Assembly (NCBI RefSeq): GCF_025822245.1
Contig: NZ_JACKTL010000043.1
Coordinates: 124,001 to 188,000, forward strand
DNA: 64,000 bases
DNA from: Mycolicibacterium hodleri
GTDB lineage: Bacteria; Actinomycetota; Actinomycetes; Mycobacteriales; Mycobacteriaceae
Direction: 5' to 3'
Part shown: positions 25,471 to 33,686 of the stretch, one piece after another
How the letters are laid out: every line of letters begins with the position of its first letter
Numbering within the stretch: the stretch's first letter is position 1
Notes under the pieces: generated by a model
Databases searched by the model: none
What the model was told of the DNA's origin: nothing
What the model saw: only the letters and a program-made list of their open reading frames with translations
Translations under genes and position numbers: made by a program

Positions 25471-27051
25471 ATGACCGAGCGCGCGACGACTGCCGACGAC
25501 CAGCAGGAAGGCTGGTTCGGCGTCCTGCGCCGTCGCCTCCTGACCACCTTTCTGCGCCCGACCGCGCGGCCGTTGGGGTGGGGCATCGTGGTCGCGACGG
25601 GGTTCATCGTGGCCGAGACGCTGGTGGTGGTCTACCTGACCAGGGTGGCCCCCGAGAACGCGTTCGGCGCGATCTTCCTGCTCGGGGTGCTCGTCGTCTC
25701 GGCGGGCTGGGGTTTCGGGTTGGCGATCACGACGTCGGTCGTCAGCACCCTGGTCTACCTGTCCTTCCACCTCGACGGCGTGACCGCCGCGTTGTCGGTC
25801 TTCCTGCCCGTTGCGTTGCTGGCAAACGTGTTGGCGGGGCAGGCGCGCCTGCGCGCCATGGAAGCCGAGCAGCGCCGCCGCGAGGCCGCCGCCCTGGCCA
25901 CGCAGCAGGAGGCATTGCGCCGGGTGGCGACCCTGGTGGCCCGCGGCGCCGAACCGGCCGTCGTGTACCCGGTGACGGTCACCGAGTTGGCGCGTGGCCT
26001 CGACGTCGACCACGTGACGCTCGTTCGCTTCGACGCCGACGACTCCTGCACCGTGCTGGCGGCGCACGACCGGCCCGGCCGCGAAACCCTTCGGGTGGGG
26101 GAGCGACTCCCGATCGACGGTGACAGCATCACCGGTCGGATCCGGCAGACCGGCGGCACGGCGCGCGTCGACGACTACGCGGACCTGACGGGCGCGATCG
26201 CCGTCCGGATGCGTGGACTGGGTCTGGGCTCGGGAGCGGGCGCACCCGTCACCGTCGACGGCGCAGCGCGGGGCGCGCTGATGGTTGGTTCGGCGCAGGC
26301 CGGGCCCATGCCCGACGGTACCGAGCAACGGGTCTGCGACTTCGCCGACCTCGTCGCCACGGCGATCTCCAACGCCGAGACGCGGGCCGAGCTGAAGGCG
26401 TCGCGCGCCCGCGTCGTGGCGGCGGCCGACCAGGCCAGACGGGGGTTCGAGCGCGATCTGCACGACGGCGCCCAGCAGCGCATCGTGGCGTTGGGGCTGG
26501 GGCTGCGCACCATCGAGGCGTCGGTGTCCCCGGAGGACGTCACCGTCCGCAAACAGCTCGACAACGTGATCAACGGGTTGGCCGATCTGTACACCAACCT
26601 TCAGGAGCTTTCGCGGGGCATCCACCCGGCCATCCTGTCCAAGGGTGGGCTCGGTCCGGCGCTGCGGGCGCTCGGGCGCCGCTCGGTGGTTCCGGCCAGC
26701 GTGAAGGTCGACCTCGACCGCCGATTCCCTGAGCCCGTCGAGGTGGCCGCGTACTACGTGGTCGCCGAGGCCATGACGAACTCCGCCAAGCATGCTCAGG
26801 CCGCGGGCATCACCATCAGGGTGGGATTGGTCGACGACGCGTTGTGCATCGAGGTCAGCGACGACGGCGTCGGGGGAGCCACGTCCGACGGCGGTGGATC
26901 GGGCCTCATCGGTTTGCGCGACCGGGTCGAGGCGGTGTCCGGCCGGCTGGAGGTCTCCAGTCCGCTCGGTGAGGGCACGACCCTGACGGCGTCGATTCCC
27001 GTGGCAGTGCAGGAACCGGACCACCAACCGGAACGCGCCACGGCCAGTTAG
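25471..27051 (+). CDS. GAF-containing sensor histidine kinase (HisKA_3 type)
   Basis: A 526-residue membrane sensor kinase. Three or four transmembrane segments span about 35-130 (IVVATGFIVAETLVVVYL onward), resembling the DUF4118/KdpD-like sensor region. A short coiled coil leads into a GAF domain (about 150-300). The HisKA_3 dimerisation domain carries phospho-acceptor His331 in RDLHDGAQQRIV, and the HATPase domain has EAMTNSAKHA (N-box), VSDDGVGG and GSGLIGLRDRV. Probable partners are the NarL-type regulator at 24350 and the receiver-only protein at 25011. Its stop overlaps the amidase stop by 4 bases. Confidence 0.9.
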   Translation: MTERATTADDQQEGWFGVLRRRLLTTFLRPTARPLGWGIVVATGFIVAETLVVVYLTRVAPENAFGAIFLLGVLVVSAGWGFGLAITTSVVSTLVYLSFHLDGVTAALSVFLPVALLANVLAGQARLRAMEAEQRRREAAALATQQEALRRVATLVARGAEPAVVYPVTVTELARGLDVDHVTLVRFDADDSCTVLAAHDRPGRETLRVGERLPIDGDSITGRIRQTGGTARVDDYADLTGAIAVRMRGLGLGSGAGAPVTVDGAARGALMVGSAQAGPMPDGTEQRVCDFADLVATAISNAETRAELKASRARVVAAADQARRGFERDLHDGAQQRIVALGLGLRTIEASVSPEDVTVRKQLDNVINGLADLYTNLQELSRGIHPAILSKGGLGPALRALGRRSVVPASVKVDLDRRFPEPVEVAAYYVVAEAMTNSAKHAQAAGITIRVGLVDDALCIEVSDDGVGGATSDGGGSGLIGLRDRVEAVSGRLEVSSPLGEGTTLTASIPVAVQEPDHQPERATAS

Positions 27052-28508
27052 CCGATCCAGCCGGCCGGTCGCCGGTCCGACCACGGCATCGCCGTCTCGA
27101 GCTGGGCGGCCAGCTGCAGCAGGACCGTTTCGTCGGGCGCCATCAGTTGGACGCCGATGGGCAGACCGCCCGACGTGACGCCGAGCGGAAGCGAGATGGC
27201 GGCCCAGCCGGTCACGTTGGCCATCGTCGTCCAGCCCGTCGTGGCGAACTCGACGTCGAAGAACGCCCTGGTGGTTCCCCGCGGCTGGTTGAGCAGCCCG
27301 TACGGAGGCGGGGGAGTCAGCAGCGTCGGCACGAGCAGCACGTCGTGGCCCGTCATCCCCTCGGCGAAGCGACGCGTCTGCGCGTGCACGGCGCCGACGG
27401 CCTCGGCATACGCCACGCCCGTCGTGGCGAACCCCTCGCGCATCATCACCCAACTGCTGGGTTCGAAGTCGTCCTCCTCGGGTTCGCGGCCGAGTACCTG
27501 CCTGCCGAACGCGTGCAACTGCGCGTTGCTGACGGTGTGCAGAACGGCGATCGCATCGGCGACCGCGTCGGGATCGAACGTCGGGGCTCCGACGTCCAGA
27601 TGGTGACCGAGGTCGGCGAGCGTCCGGGCGACGGACTCCACTGCGGCGACGACGTCGGGGTGGGTCGGGGGCCCGGGGAACGGCGACTCGGTGGTGGTCA
27701 GGACCCGGACTCCCGTCGGCTGCCGGGTGATCGCGGTCAGGAAGTCGGTGTCGGGAGGAGGCGCGGTGTACGGATCGCCGGTCGCGGACCCGGTGATCAC
27801 GTCGAGGAGCGCGGCGCTGTCGCGGACGGTGCGCGTCAGGGCGTGGCCGTTGACCAGACCCTCCATCCCCTGGCCGCCGTCCGGTGCGAACGAACTGCGG
27901 CCGCGACGTGGCTTGAGGCCCACCAGCCCGCAGCACGACGCGGGCACCCGGATGGAGCCGGTGCCGTCGCCGCCGGAGGCCGCGGGCACGACGCCTGCCG
28001 CGACGGCAGCCGCCGACCCGCCGCTCGACCCGCCGGGAGTGACGTCCGGCGACCACGGATTCACCGTGGGCCCGAACACGACCGGCTCGGTGGTGCAGTG
28101 GTTGCCCCACTCCGGGGTGTTGGTCTTGCCGAACACCACCAGGCCGGCGCTCAAATACCGGTCGACGACCCAGGACGACTCGGTCGGGACGTAGCCTCTC
28201 AGTGCCCGCGAACCCATCACCTCGGGCGCACCCGCGAGGGACGCCCCAAGATCCTTGAGCAGGAAGGGAACCCCCGCCAGCGGCCCCGCCTCACCGGTGC
28301 GAAGCGCGCCGGAGTCGTCGAGTGCGGCGGCCTGTTGGCGACCACGGTCGAAGAGGTCGGCGACGACGGCGTTGAGTCCGCGGGCGTCGTCGAGCCGGGT
28401 GATGGCGGCGTCGAGGAGCTCGACGGCCGTCAGTTCACCCGACCCGACGAGTTCCGCTTGACCGATCGCATCCACCGACGCCAGCTGACGAGCCTGTTGC
28501 GTGTCCAT
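27048..28508 (-). CDS. Amidase (amidase signature family)
   Basis: A 486-residue amidase signature enzyme. Catalytic Lys is in VPFLLKDLG, and the Ser-cisSer/Ser region is TPGGSSGGSAAAVAAGVVPA followed by GGDGTGSIRVPAS. The triad is intact. Family members hydrolyse diverse amides, and mycobacterial ones include AmiA2/AmiB2-type enzymes; the substrate here is unknown. The ATG at 28508 (MDTQQARQLASVD) is clear. The gene lies between the convergent histidine kinase and the upstream TerC gene, 44 bases from the latter, and could be cotranscribed with it. Confidence 0.9.
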   Translation of the reverse strand: MDTQQARQLASVDAIGQAELVGSGELTAVELLDAAITRLDDARGLNAVVADLFDRGRQQAAALDDSGALRTGEAGPLAGVPFLLKDLGASLAGAPEVMGSRALRGYVPTESSWVVDRYLSAGLVVFGKTNTPEWGNHCTTEPVVFGPTVNPWSPDVTPGGSSGGSAAAVAAGVVPAASGGDGTGSIRVPASCCGLVGLKPRRGRSSFAPDGGQGMEGLVNGHALTRTVRDSAALLDVITGSATGDPYTAPPPDTDFLTAITRQPTGVRVLTTTESPFPGPPTHPDVVAAVESVARTLADLGHHLDVGAPTFDPDAVADAIAVLHTVSNAQLHAFGRQVLGREPEEDDFEPSSWVMMREGFATTGVAYAEAVGAVHAQTRRFAEGMTGHDVLLVPTLLTPPPPYGLLNQPRGTTRAFFDVEFATTGWTTMANVTGWAAISLPLGVTSGGLPIGVQLMAPDETVLLQLAAQLETAMPWSDRRPAGWIG

Positions 28509-28552
28509 TGGCTCGGATCCTCGACCCTGGCCTCGGTTTGGGCAACTCGGCG

Positions 28553-29545
28553 CTAGCTGGTCTCGTCGACCGTCTCGGCCTTCTTGTCCACGACGCGGGT
28601 CTTGTACAGGCTCGCGGCGGTGGTGATGACCAGCGTCACGATGATGACGCCGAGGCTGGCCAGCGTCGGGATCTCCGGCACCGGCACGTGCTCGCCCCCG
28701 TTGATGAAGGGAAGCTCGTTCTCGTGCAGTGCGTGTAGCACCAGCTTCACGCCGATGAAGGCCAGGATGAACGCCAGACCCTGGGACAGGTAGACCAGAC
28801 GCTTGAGCATGTCGCCGAGCAGGAAGTACAGCTGGCGCAGACCCATCAGGGCGAACACGTTCGCGGTGAACACGATGTAGGGCTCCTTGGTGAGCCCATA
28901 GATGGCCGGAATCGAGTCCAGCGCGAACAGCAGGTCGGTGGTGCCGAGGGCGACGATCACGAGGAACATCGGCGTCATCAGACGCTTGCCGTCCTCCTTG
29001 ATCCACAGCTTCAGACCGTCCCACTTGTCGGTCAGGGTGAGGTGCCTGCGGGCGAACTTGACCACGCTGTTCTCCGCGTCGTCGTCGTGGTCGGTGTCAC
29101 GGACCAGCGTGACCGCGGTGTAGACCAGGAACGCGCCGAAGACGTAGAAGATCCAGGAGAACTGGTTGATCGCCACCGCGCCGATGGCGATGAAGATGCC
29201 GCGGAAGATCAGCGCCAGGATGATGCCGATCAGCAGCGCCTCCTGCTGATACTTCCTCGGCACCTTGAAGCTCGCCATGATGATCAGGAAGATGAACAGG
29301 TTGTCGATGGAGAGGCTGTACTCGGTGAGCCAGCCCGCAAAGAACTCGACGCCGAACTGCGTGCCGTGGAAGTACGTGACCCACACGCCGAACGCGACGG
29401 CCAGGCCCACGTAGAAGGTCAGCGCGATCGCGCATTCCTTGAACGTCGGCTCGTGGGGCCGACGGGCGATGAAGATGATGTCGAACAGTAGGACCGCCAG
29501 GGTCACGCCCAGCGTGACGATCCATTCGATGTTGGTGACTTCCAT
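28553..29545 (-). CDS. TerC/Alx family integral membrane protein, putative Mn2+ exporter
   Basis: A 330-residue TerC family protein with about eight or nine hydrophobic segments. The family signature acidic residues are in YSLSIDNLFIFLIIM and VALGTTDLLFALDSIPAI. Alx/TerC proteins export manganese and influence metal loading of exported proteins. The start is the ATG at 29545; an in-frame GTG at 29593 would add 16 residues, but it lies inside the riboswitch aptamer and is rejected. A yybP-ykoY-type Mn2+ riboswitch precedes the gene, so expression should rise with Mn2+. The next gene is small and 169 bases upstream. Confidence 0.9.
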   Translation of the reverse strand: MEVTNIEWIVTLGVTLAVLLFDIIFIARRPHEPTFKECAIALTFYVGLAVAFGVWVTYFHGTQFGVEFFAGWLTEYSLSIDNLFIFLIIMASFKVPRKYQQEALLIGIILALIFRGIFIAIGAVAINQFSWIFYVFGAFLVYTAVTLVRDTDHDDDAENSVVKFARRHLTLTDKWDGLKLWIKEDGKRLMTPMFLVIVALGTTDLLFALDSIPAIYGLTKEPYIVFTANVFALMGLRQLYFLLGDMLKRLVYLSQGLAFILAFIGVKLVLHALHENELPFINGGEHVPVPEIPTLASLGVIIVTLVITTAASLYKTRVVDKKAETVDETS

Positions 29546-29576
29546 GGCTGAGGCTGCCTCCGGACGTAGTTCTACG

Positions 29577-29681
29577 GCCGAGGTCTCTGCCACCGCACAC
29601 CAGGTGCGATCTACGGCACCGGCTGCCCAACTGTGGACAACGTGATGACGACACCGTAGCGAAGGAATACTCCCCTCACCG
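29577..29681 (-). ncRNA. yybP-ykoY (manganese) riboswitch upstream of terC
   Basis: Read on the minus strand, the leader has the diagnostic parts in order. GAGGGGAGUA (aptamer 5' strand) comes first, then GUCGUCAUCACG inside a stem closed by CUACGG...CCGUAG. A 5-bp hairpin CGCAC-loop-GUGCG follows, and then GGCAGAGACCUC, whose CCUC pairs with GAGG at the 5' end. This parallels the Lactococcus aptamer as I recall it (GGGGAGUAG, GUCGUCA, CAUAC-GAAA-GUAUG, AGCAAGACCU). The target, a TerC protein, is the classic gene under this riboswitch. The expression platform lies in the 31 bases before the ATG at 29545, where GGAGG and a GAGGC/GCCTC pairing can be seen. Confidence 0.8.
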
Positions 29682-29714
29682 ACAAGTGTGTCAGACGACT
29701 GCCGCGACGGGAAA

Positions 29715-29954
29715 TCAACCGCGCCCGGTGCGCTGCGCCGACGTGGCGGGCGCGGGGTCCGCGCGGATCGACGCGTTGGTGATCCCGAGGGCGACCAAGA
29801 CGTCGCCGGCGGTGACGAAGAGCCCGGCCCAGTACAGCCACTTGGTGTCCGGTTCGGGTGGCACGCAGAAGAAGACGATCAGGAAGATCGGGCCGACGAT
29901 GCCGCAGAGGAAGACGAAGGCCTGGATCTTGAGGTAGCGGATGAACGTCTCCAT
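29715..29954 (-). CDS. Small two-TM membrane protein of unknown function
   Basis: A 79-residue protein with two predicted transmembrane helices (AFVFLCGIVGPIFLIVFFCV and LYWAGLFVTAGDVLVALGI) separated by a short PEPDTKW loop, and a polar C-terminal tail. The ATG at 29954 (METFIRYLKI) is preceded by GGGAGA. It is transcribed toward terC but lies upstream of the riboswitch. No known family is recognised. Confidence 0.72.
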   Translation of the reverse strand: METFIRYLKIQAFVFLCGIVGPIFLIVFFCVPPEPDTKWLYWAGLFVTAGDVLVALGITNASIRADPAPATSAQRTGRG

Positions 29955-30031
29955 CTGGCGGTCTCCCTTCCCGCGCCGCACCGGCGCGCATTCTGCCGCG
30001 CGCGTGCCTCGGCTGGCCCTACATTGAGCTC

Positions 30032-30439
30032 GTGATTCTGGACTTGCTCAGCCCCGGTGTCGAGATCGGCGTCGTCACCACCAACGTCGAGGCGATGGTC
30101 GAATTCTACGAAGGGTTCCTCGGCCTCGAACTGCAAGGCGAGATCGACTTCGCCGACGGGACGCAGCGGCGCTACCCCCTCGGCGGCAGCGTCCTCAAGC
30201 TCGTCACCTACACCACGCCACCACCGTTGCCTGCCGCCGCGGGCGGTGGTCGGGCGCAGGCTGGGCTCAGGTACTTCACCGTCGGCGTGCGGAACCTGCG
30301 TGACCTCGCCGCAAAGGTCGAGGCCGCCGGGTACGAAATCACCGAGGGCCCAACCGAATTCGCCCCGGTTCCCGGGATGGGCTGGATGTTCGTCGCCGAC
30401 CCGGACGGCAACTCCATCGAATTCTTCGGAACGCTCTAA
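30032..30439 (+). CDS. VOC (glyoxalase/bleomycin resistance) family protein
   Basis: A 135-residue vicinal-oxygen-chelate protein with two beta-alpha-beta-beta-beta modules. The first starts GVEIGVVTTNVEAMVEFYEG and the second FTVGVRNLRDLAAKVEAAGY. The metal-site region ADPDGNSIEFFG carries the C-terminal Glu, and the N-terminal ligand position reads Glu in GVEIGV. It could be a lyase, isomerase or dioxygenase-like enzyme. The start is the GTG at 30032; the gene stands alone between divergent and convergent neighbours. Confidence 0.85.
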   Translation: MILDLLSPGVEIGVVTTNVEAMVEFYEGFLGLELQGEIDFADGTQRRYPLGGSVLKLVTYTTPPPLPAAAGGGRAQAGLRYFTVGVRNLRDLAAKVEAAGYEITEGPTEFAPVPGMGWMFVADPDGNSIEFFGTL

Positions 30440-30442
30440 GCG

Positions 30443-31189
30443 TCAGGCGGGCACCACGACGATCAGCTCGTTGCCCGTGCGCTCGACGCGCATGCCCGCC
30501 CGGCGGGCCAGCGTCGCCACCGCCGCCGCGTCACCCGGCTCGGCCCGGCTCGAGGCCAGCACCCGGGCCAACCTGCCCTTGTGCGCCTTGTTGAAGTGGC
30601 TGACGACGGTGCGCCGCCCGTCGGCGTGCTCGGCGACCACGTCCACGTCCACCGCACCCGACAACCTGCCGAGCGCCGCGTAGCTTCCCGACCTCAGGTC
30701 GACGACCAACTCGTCCTGCGCCAGGCCCGCCAAGACCGGTTCCAGCACGGGCCGCCACCTGGCCGCCAGCGTCCCGCCGCCGGGCAGCTTCGATCCTGCC
30801 GACAGCCGGTAGGCGGGGACGGCGTCGTCGGCCCGCAGGAGGCCGAACAGTGCCGAGCCGACCGCGAGCCGGGAGCGTGCGCGGGAAGCTGCTGCGCCAC
30901 TGAGTGATTCGACGTCGAGGGCGTCGTAGAGCACGCCGGTGTACCGCTCGATGGCGGGCATGGTCGGTGCGTCGCGCAGGGCGGCGTTTCGGTCGAGCTC
31001 GCCGTCCTGGGACGCCGACAGCCCGAGTGCCCGACGGGCCGCGGGCCGGTCGGCGGCCAGGTCGACCAGTTCGTCGACCAACGCGCCGCGCACCGAGCCC
31101 AACTCGGGGGAACTGAGGGAGTCCAGGCGCAGCGGCGGACCGTCGCCCCCGCCCCGCTTGGTCTCCGACGGCGGCAGCAGCACGATCAC
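30443..31189 (-). CDS. YaaA family (DUF328) peroxide stress protein
   Basis: A 248-residue YaaA/DUF328 protein. Family motifs: ILLPPSETK-like VIVLLPPSETKRGGG at the N-terminus, YTGVLYDALD, GSALFGLLRADD, YRLSAGSKLPG and VVSHFNKAHKGRLAR. Escherichia coli YaaA lowers free iron during peroxide stress and binds DNA. The start is the GTG at 31189. It ends 3 bases from the convergent VOC gene and lies 10 bases downstream of the phosphodiesterase-like gene, so both probably share a transcript. Confidence 0.9.
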   Translation of the reverse strand: MIVLLPPSETKRGGGDGPPLRLDSLSSPELGSVRGALVDELVDLAADRPAARRALGLSASQDGELDRNAALRDAPTMPAIERYTGVLYDALDVESLSGAAASRARSRLAVGSALFGLLRADDAVPAYRLSAGSKLPGGGTLAARWRPVLEPVLAGLAQDELVVDLRSGSYAALGRLSGAVDVDVVAEHADGRRTVVSHFNKAHKGRLARVLASSRAEPGDAAAVATLARRAGMRVERTGNELIVVVPA

Positions 31190-31199
31190 GGCGACGAGA

Positions 31200-32354
31200 C
31201 TAGCCGTATGCCAGCAGCAGCGGGACACGCTGTTCGGCGGTGGTGAGCGAGCCGTGATGCCCGACGAGCCCGGCCTCGACGGGCTCCGCCGTGCGTCGCA
31301 CCATCACCGCGCTGTCCCGCCCCGCGGCGACCACGTCGCCGATGCGCCCGCGCACGCGATCCGCGACGCGTTCGCCGAACCAGCCCGCGTCGATCGCCTC
31401 GTCACGCGACACCACCCAGGCCCGGTCGCCGAGCGTCTCCCGCCACGCCGCCAGCACCGCGTCGGCCGCGCCGTCGTCGGTGTAGACGTGCCGGGCGCGG
31501 GCCTCGCCGCCGACGGCGGTGACCCCGTCGAGGAGGGCGGCGTCGTCGTCGACGTCCACGCGGTCGGCGTCGCCGACGGCGACCATGCCGTGATCCGCGA
31601 CGACGGCCAGCAATCCGCCCGGCGGCAGGCTCTCCACGACCGATTCGACCAATCGGTCGACCTGACGCAACTGCATTCGCCAGGCCGCAGAGCCCGGCCC
31701 GTGCAGATGGCCGATGAGGTCGAGGTCGCCGTGGTAGCCGTAGCAGAAGCCGCGGTCCGCGACGGCGCGCTGCACCCCGGCGGCGAGGTCGCCGAGGCCG
31801 TGTACGCCGACGTAGCGCCCGCCCCGCAGCACCGCGCGGGTGAGTCCGGAACCGGCGAACTGCGCGTTGGACACCACGCTCACCGCGAACCCGGACGCCG
31901 CGGCGTGCTCGAAGGTCGTCGGGAGTGGTTGCACCTGCTCGGGCGGCTGCGCGTCGAGGAGATCCTCGCCCCCCGGGTGCCTGCGCCACTGCAGGGCGTT
32001 GACCACACCCGCGTCGCCCAGCCGAAAGGTGTAGCCGACCATGCCGTGTTCGCCACTGCGGCATCCCGTGCCGACCGCCGCCAGTCCGGCCGCGGTCGTC
32101 GACGGGAAGCCGACGCTCAGCGCACGCCCGCGGAGCCCGGCCAGCACGGGGGCGTCGGCGGCGTAGGTGTCGAGCAACTCGGCGCCGAGCCCGTCGACCA
32201 GCAACACGCAGGCACCGGACAGTTCCTCGCGCAGCGGAATTCGGCGCTCGAAGTCGGGTGCGCCCAGGGCGGAGAGCACCGAGGGGACGACGTCGGCGAG
32301 GTGGGGGAGGTCGGGGTCGGGGCGTGGCAGGTCCACGACGTCAGAGCCTGCCAC
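31200..32354 (-). CDS. Alkaline phosphatase superfamily protein (nucleotide pyrophosphatase/phosphodiesterase type)
   Basis: A 384-residue protein of the alkaline phosphatase/NPP superfamily. The metal and nucleophile region is LLVDGLGAELLDT followed by FPSTTAAGLAAVGTG, where Thr would be the nucleophile. A second metal site is YGYHGDLDLIGHLHG and a third VVADHGMVAVG. These match type I phosphodiesterase/pyrophosphatase signatures. There is no signal peptide, so it is probably cytoplasmic. The start is the GTG at 32354 with weak upstream signals. It is immediately followed by yaaA on the same strand. Confidence 0.84.
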   Translation of the reverse strand: MAGSDVVDLPRPDPDLPHLADVVPSVLSALGAPDFERRIPLREELSGACVLLVDGLGAELLDTYAADAPVLAGLRGRALSVGFPSTTAAGLAAVGTGCRSGEHGMVGYTFRLGDAGVVNALQWRRHPGGEDLLDAQPPEQVQPLPTTFEHAAASGFAVSVVSNAQFAGSGLTRAVLRGGRYVGVHGLGDLAAGVQRAVADRGFCYGYHGDLDLIGHLHGPGSAAWRMQLRQVDRLVESVVESLPPGGLLAVVADHGMVAVGDADRVDVDDDAALLDGVTAVGGEARARHVYTDDGAADAVLAAWRETLGDRAWVVSRDEAIDAGWFGERVADRVRGRIGDVVAAGRDSAVMVRRTAEPVEAGLVGHHGSLTTAEQRVPLLLAYG

Positions 32355-32400
32355 AGGCGCCGCCGCAGGCGTCCCCGTCGGCGACGAATACGCTCACCCC

Positions 32401-32991
32401 ATGCGTCAGGGGGTCAGCGGTTCGGTGGCGACGGCCGTCGGACTGAGCGCACTGCTGATGAGTTGCGGCACGCAACCCGAGACGGCCGCCCCGCCGCCCG
32501 GGCCAGCCGTCGCCGTAGCCGTCGAACCGCTGACCATCGGGGCCGCCGCCGAGGACACGACGGGGGGATCGATTCCCGACGGCCAGCTGGTCTCACCGTT
32601 CGACGTGAAGAATCCGGCGGTCGGCTTCCTGGAGCCTGCGGTGCTCGCGGCGATTCAGAATGCCGCCACCGCCGCGGCCGCCGAGGGCGTCGACGTGCAG
32701 CTCACCTCGGGGTGGCGCTCCAAGGGCTTCCAGCAGCGCCTGTTCGACCAGGCCGTGACCACCTACGGCAACACCGACCTGGCAGCGCAGTTCGTGGCGT
32801 CGCCGGAGACGTCGATGCACGTGTTCGGCAAGGCGGTCGACGTCGGGCCCGTGGTCGCGGACCAGTGGATGATCGCCAACGGCTCGCGGTTCGGGCTGTG
32901 CCAGATCTACGCCAACGAGATTTGGCACTTCGAGCTTGCCGTGGACGCTGCCGGCAACTGCCCGCCGTTGCGGCCCAACGCCGCCGGGTAG
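32401..32991 (+). CDS. VanY/D-alanyl-D-alanine carboxypeptidase-like lipoprotein
   Basis: A 196-residue exported protein. The N-terminal signal ends in a lipobox-like SALLMSC, so it is a probable lipoprotein. A Pro/Ala-rich linker precedes the peptidase M15 (VanY) domain (about 75-190). Zinc ligands are visible in SMHVFGKAVDVG (His and Asp) and in the C-terminal EIWHFELA (His), and the substrate Arg in LTSGWRSKGFQ. It should trim D-Ala from peptidoglycan stems. The ATG at 32401 is 46 bases after the divergent phosphodiesterase start. Its stop abuts the convergent Rieske gene with no gap. Confidence 0.87.
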   Translation: MRQGVSGSVATAVGLSALLMSCGTQPETAAPPPGPAVAVAVEPLTIGAAAEDTTGGSIPDGQLVSPFDVKNPAVGFLEPAVLAAIQNAATAAAAEGVDVQLTSGWRSKGFQQRLFDQAVTTYGNTDLAAQFVASPETSMHVFGKAVDVGPVVADQWMIANGSRFGLCQIYANEIWHFELAVDAAGNCPPLRPNAAG

Positions 32992-33423
32992 CTAGCCGGC
33001 GACGATCGAGTCGCCTTGCACGGTGACGGCCTTTGCCTCGAGTGGCTTCTTCGCGGGGCCCTGGGCGACCGTGCCGTCGAGGTTGAACTCACTGTGATGG
33101 CAGGGACAGACGATCTTGCCGTCGGCGATCTTGTTAACGTTGCAGCCGGCGTGCGGGCACACCGGCGAGAACCCCTTGAAGACTCCCGTCGTCGGCTGGG
33201 TGATCACGACGTCGTCGACGATGATCCCGGAGCCGACAGGTACGTCCGCCGTCTTGGCGAGGGCGCCGCCACCCGGCGTACCCGTCGGCGCGGCCGCCGA
33301 GGAGGTCGATTCGGCGGCGGCCGGCTTGTCGCCGGAACTACAGGCCGCGGCGGCAGTGGCCAACGCACCTAGGCCGGCGCCGACGATGACGGTTCGGCGC
33401 GGTGGCCGAAGTCGATCGAGCAT
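32992..33423 (-). CDS. Rieske [2Fe-2S] lipoprotein, Tat-type
   Basis: A 143-residue Rieske protein. The N-terminus has twin Arg (PPRRTVIVGAG) and a cleavage site ending AAAC at about residue 28, indicating Tat export and lipid anchoring. The Rieske cluster ligands are CPHAGC (Cys, His) and CPCHHSEF (Cys, His), both complete. The C-terminal strand LEAKAVTVQGDSIVAG is typical. GGAGG lies 9 bases before the ATG at 33423. Such small Rieske lipoproteins occur widely in actinobacteria, and the redox partner is not known. The 263 bases upstream to 33687 hold no gene I can support. Confidence 0.9.
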   Translation of the reverse strand: MLDRLRPPRRTVIVGAGLGALATAAAACSSGDKPAAAESTSSAAAPTGTPGGGALAKTADVPVGSGIIVDDVVITQPTTGVFKGFSPVCPHAGCNVNKIADGKIVCPCHHSEFNLDGTVAQGPAKKPLEAKAVTVQGDSIVAG

Positions 33424-33686
33424 GGTGAGGGTTCCTCCAGGGAAGTCGTGGGCCCTGCGGGGCTGCGCGGGGTCTGCCACGAATTGTGGCCTCCCTGCCT
33501 GGCAACCGAACGCGGAACCGAAAAGTGGCCTGGTGTCAGGAACTGCACAGCGTTGCGAACATGCCACCGCGGAGGCGGCGCTGTTACCCTGCCAAGAGCC
33601 GACAGCAGGCCCCGACCGCGCGGCAGCTGACGCAACGGCGCGGAATCACACGCGAACCGACCGGCTCGAATCACGGAAAGAGTGTT

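Noticed and set aside
33424..33686. Small genes in the 263-base gap between the Rieske and acyltransferase genes
   Set aside because: Short frames exist on both strands but none has a ribosome binding site or recognisable sequence.
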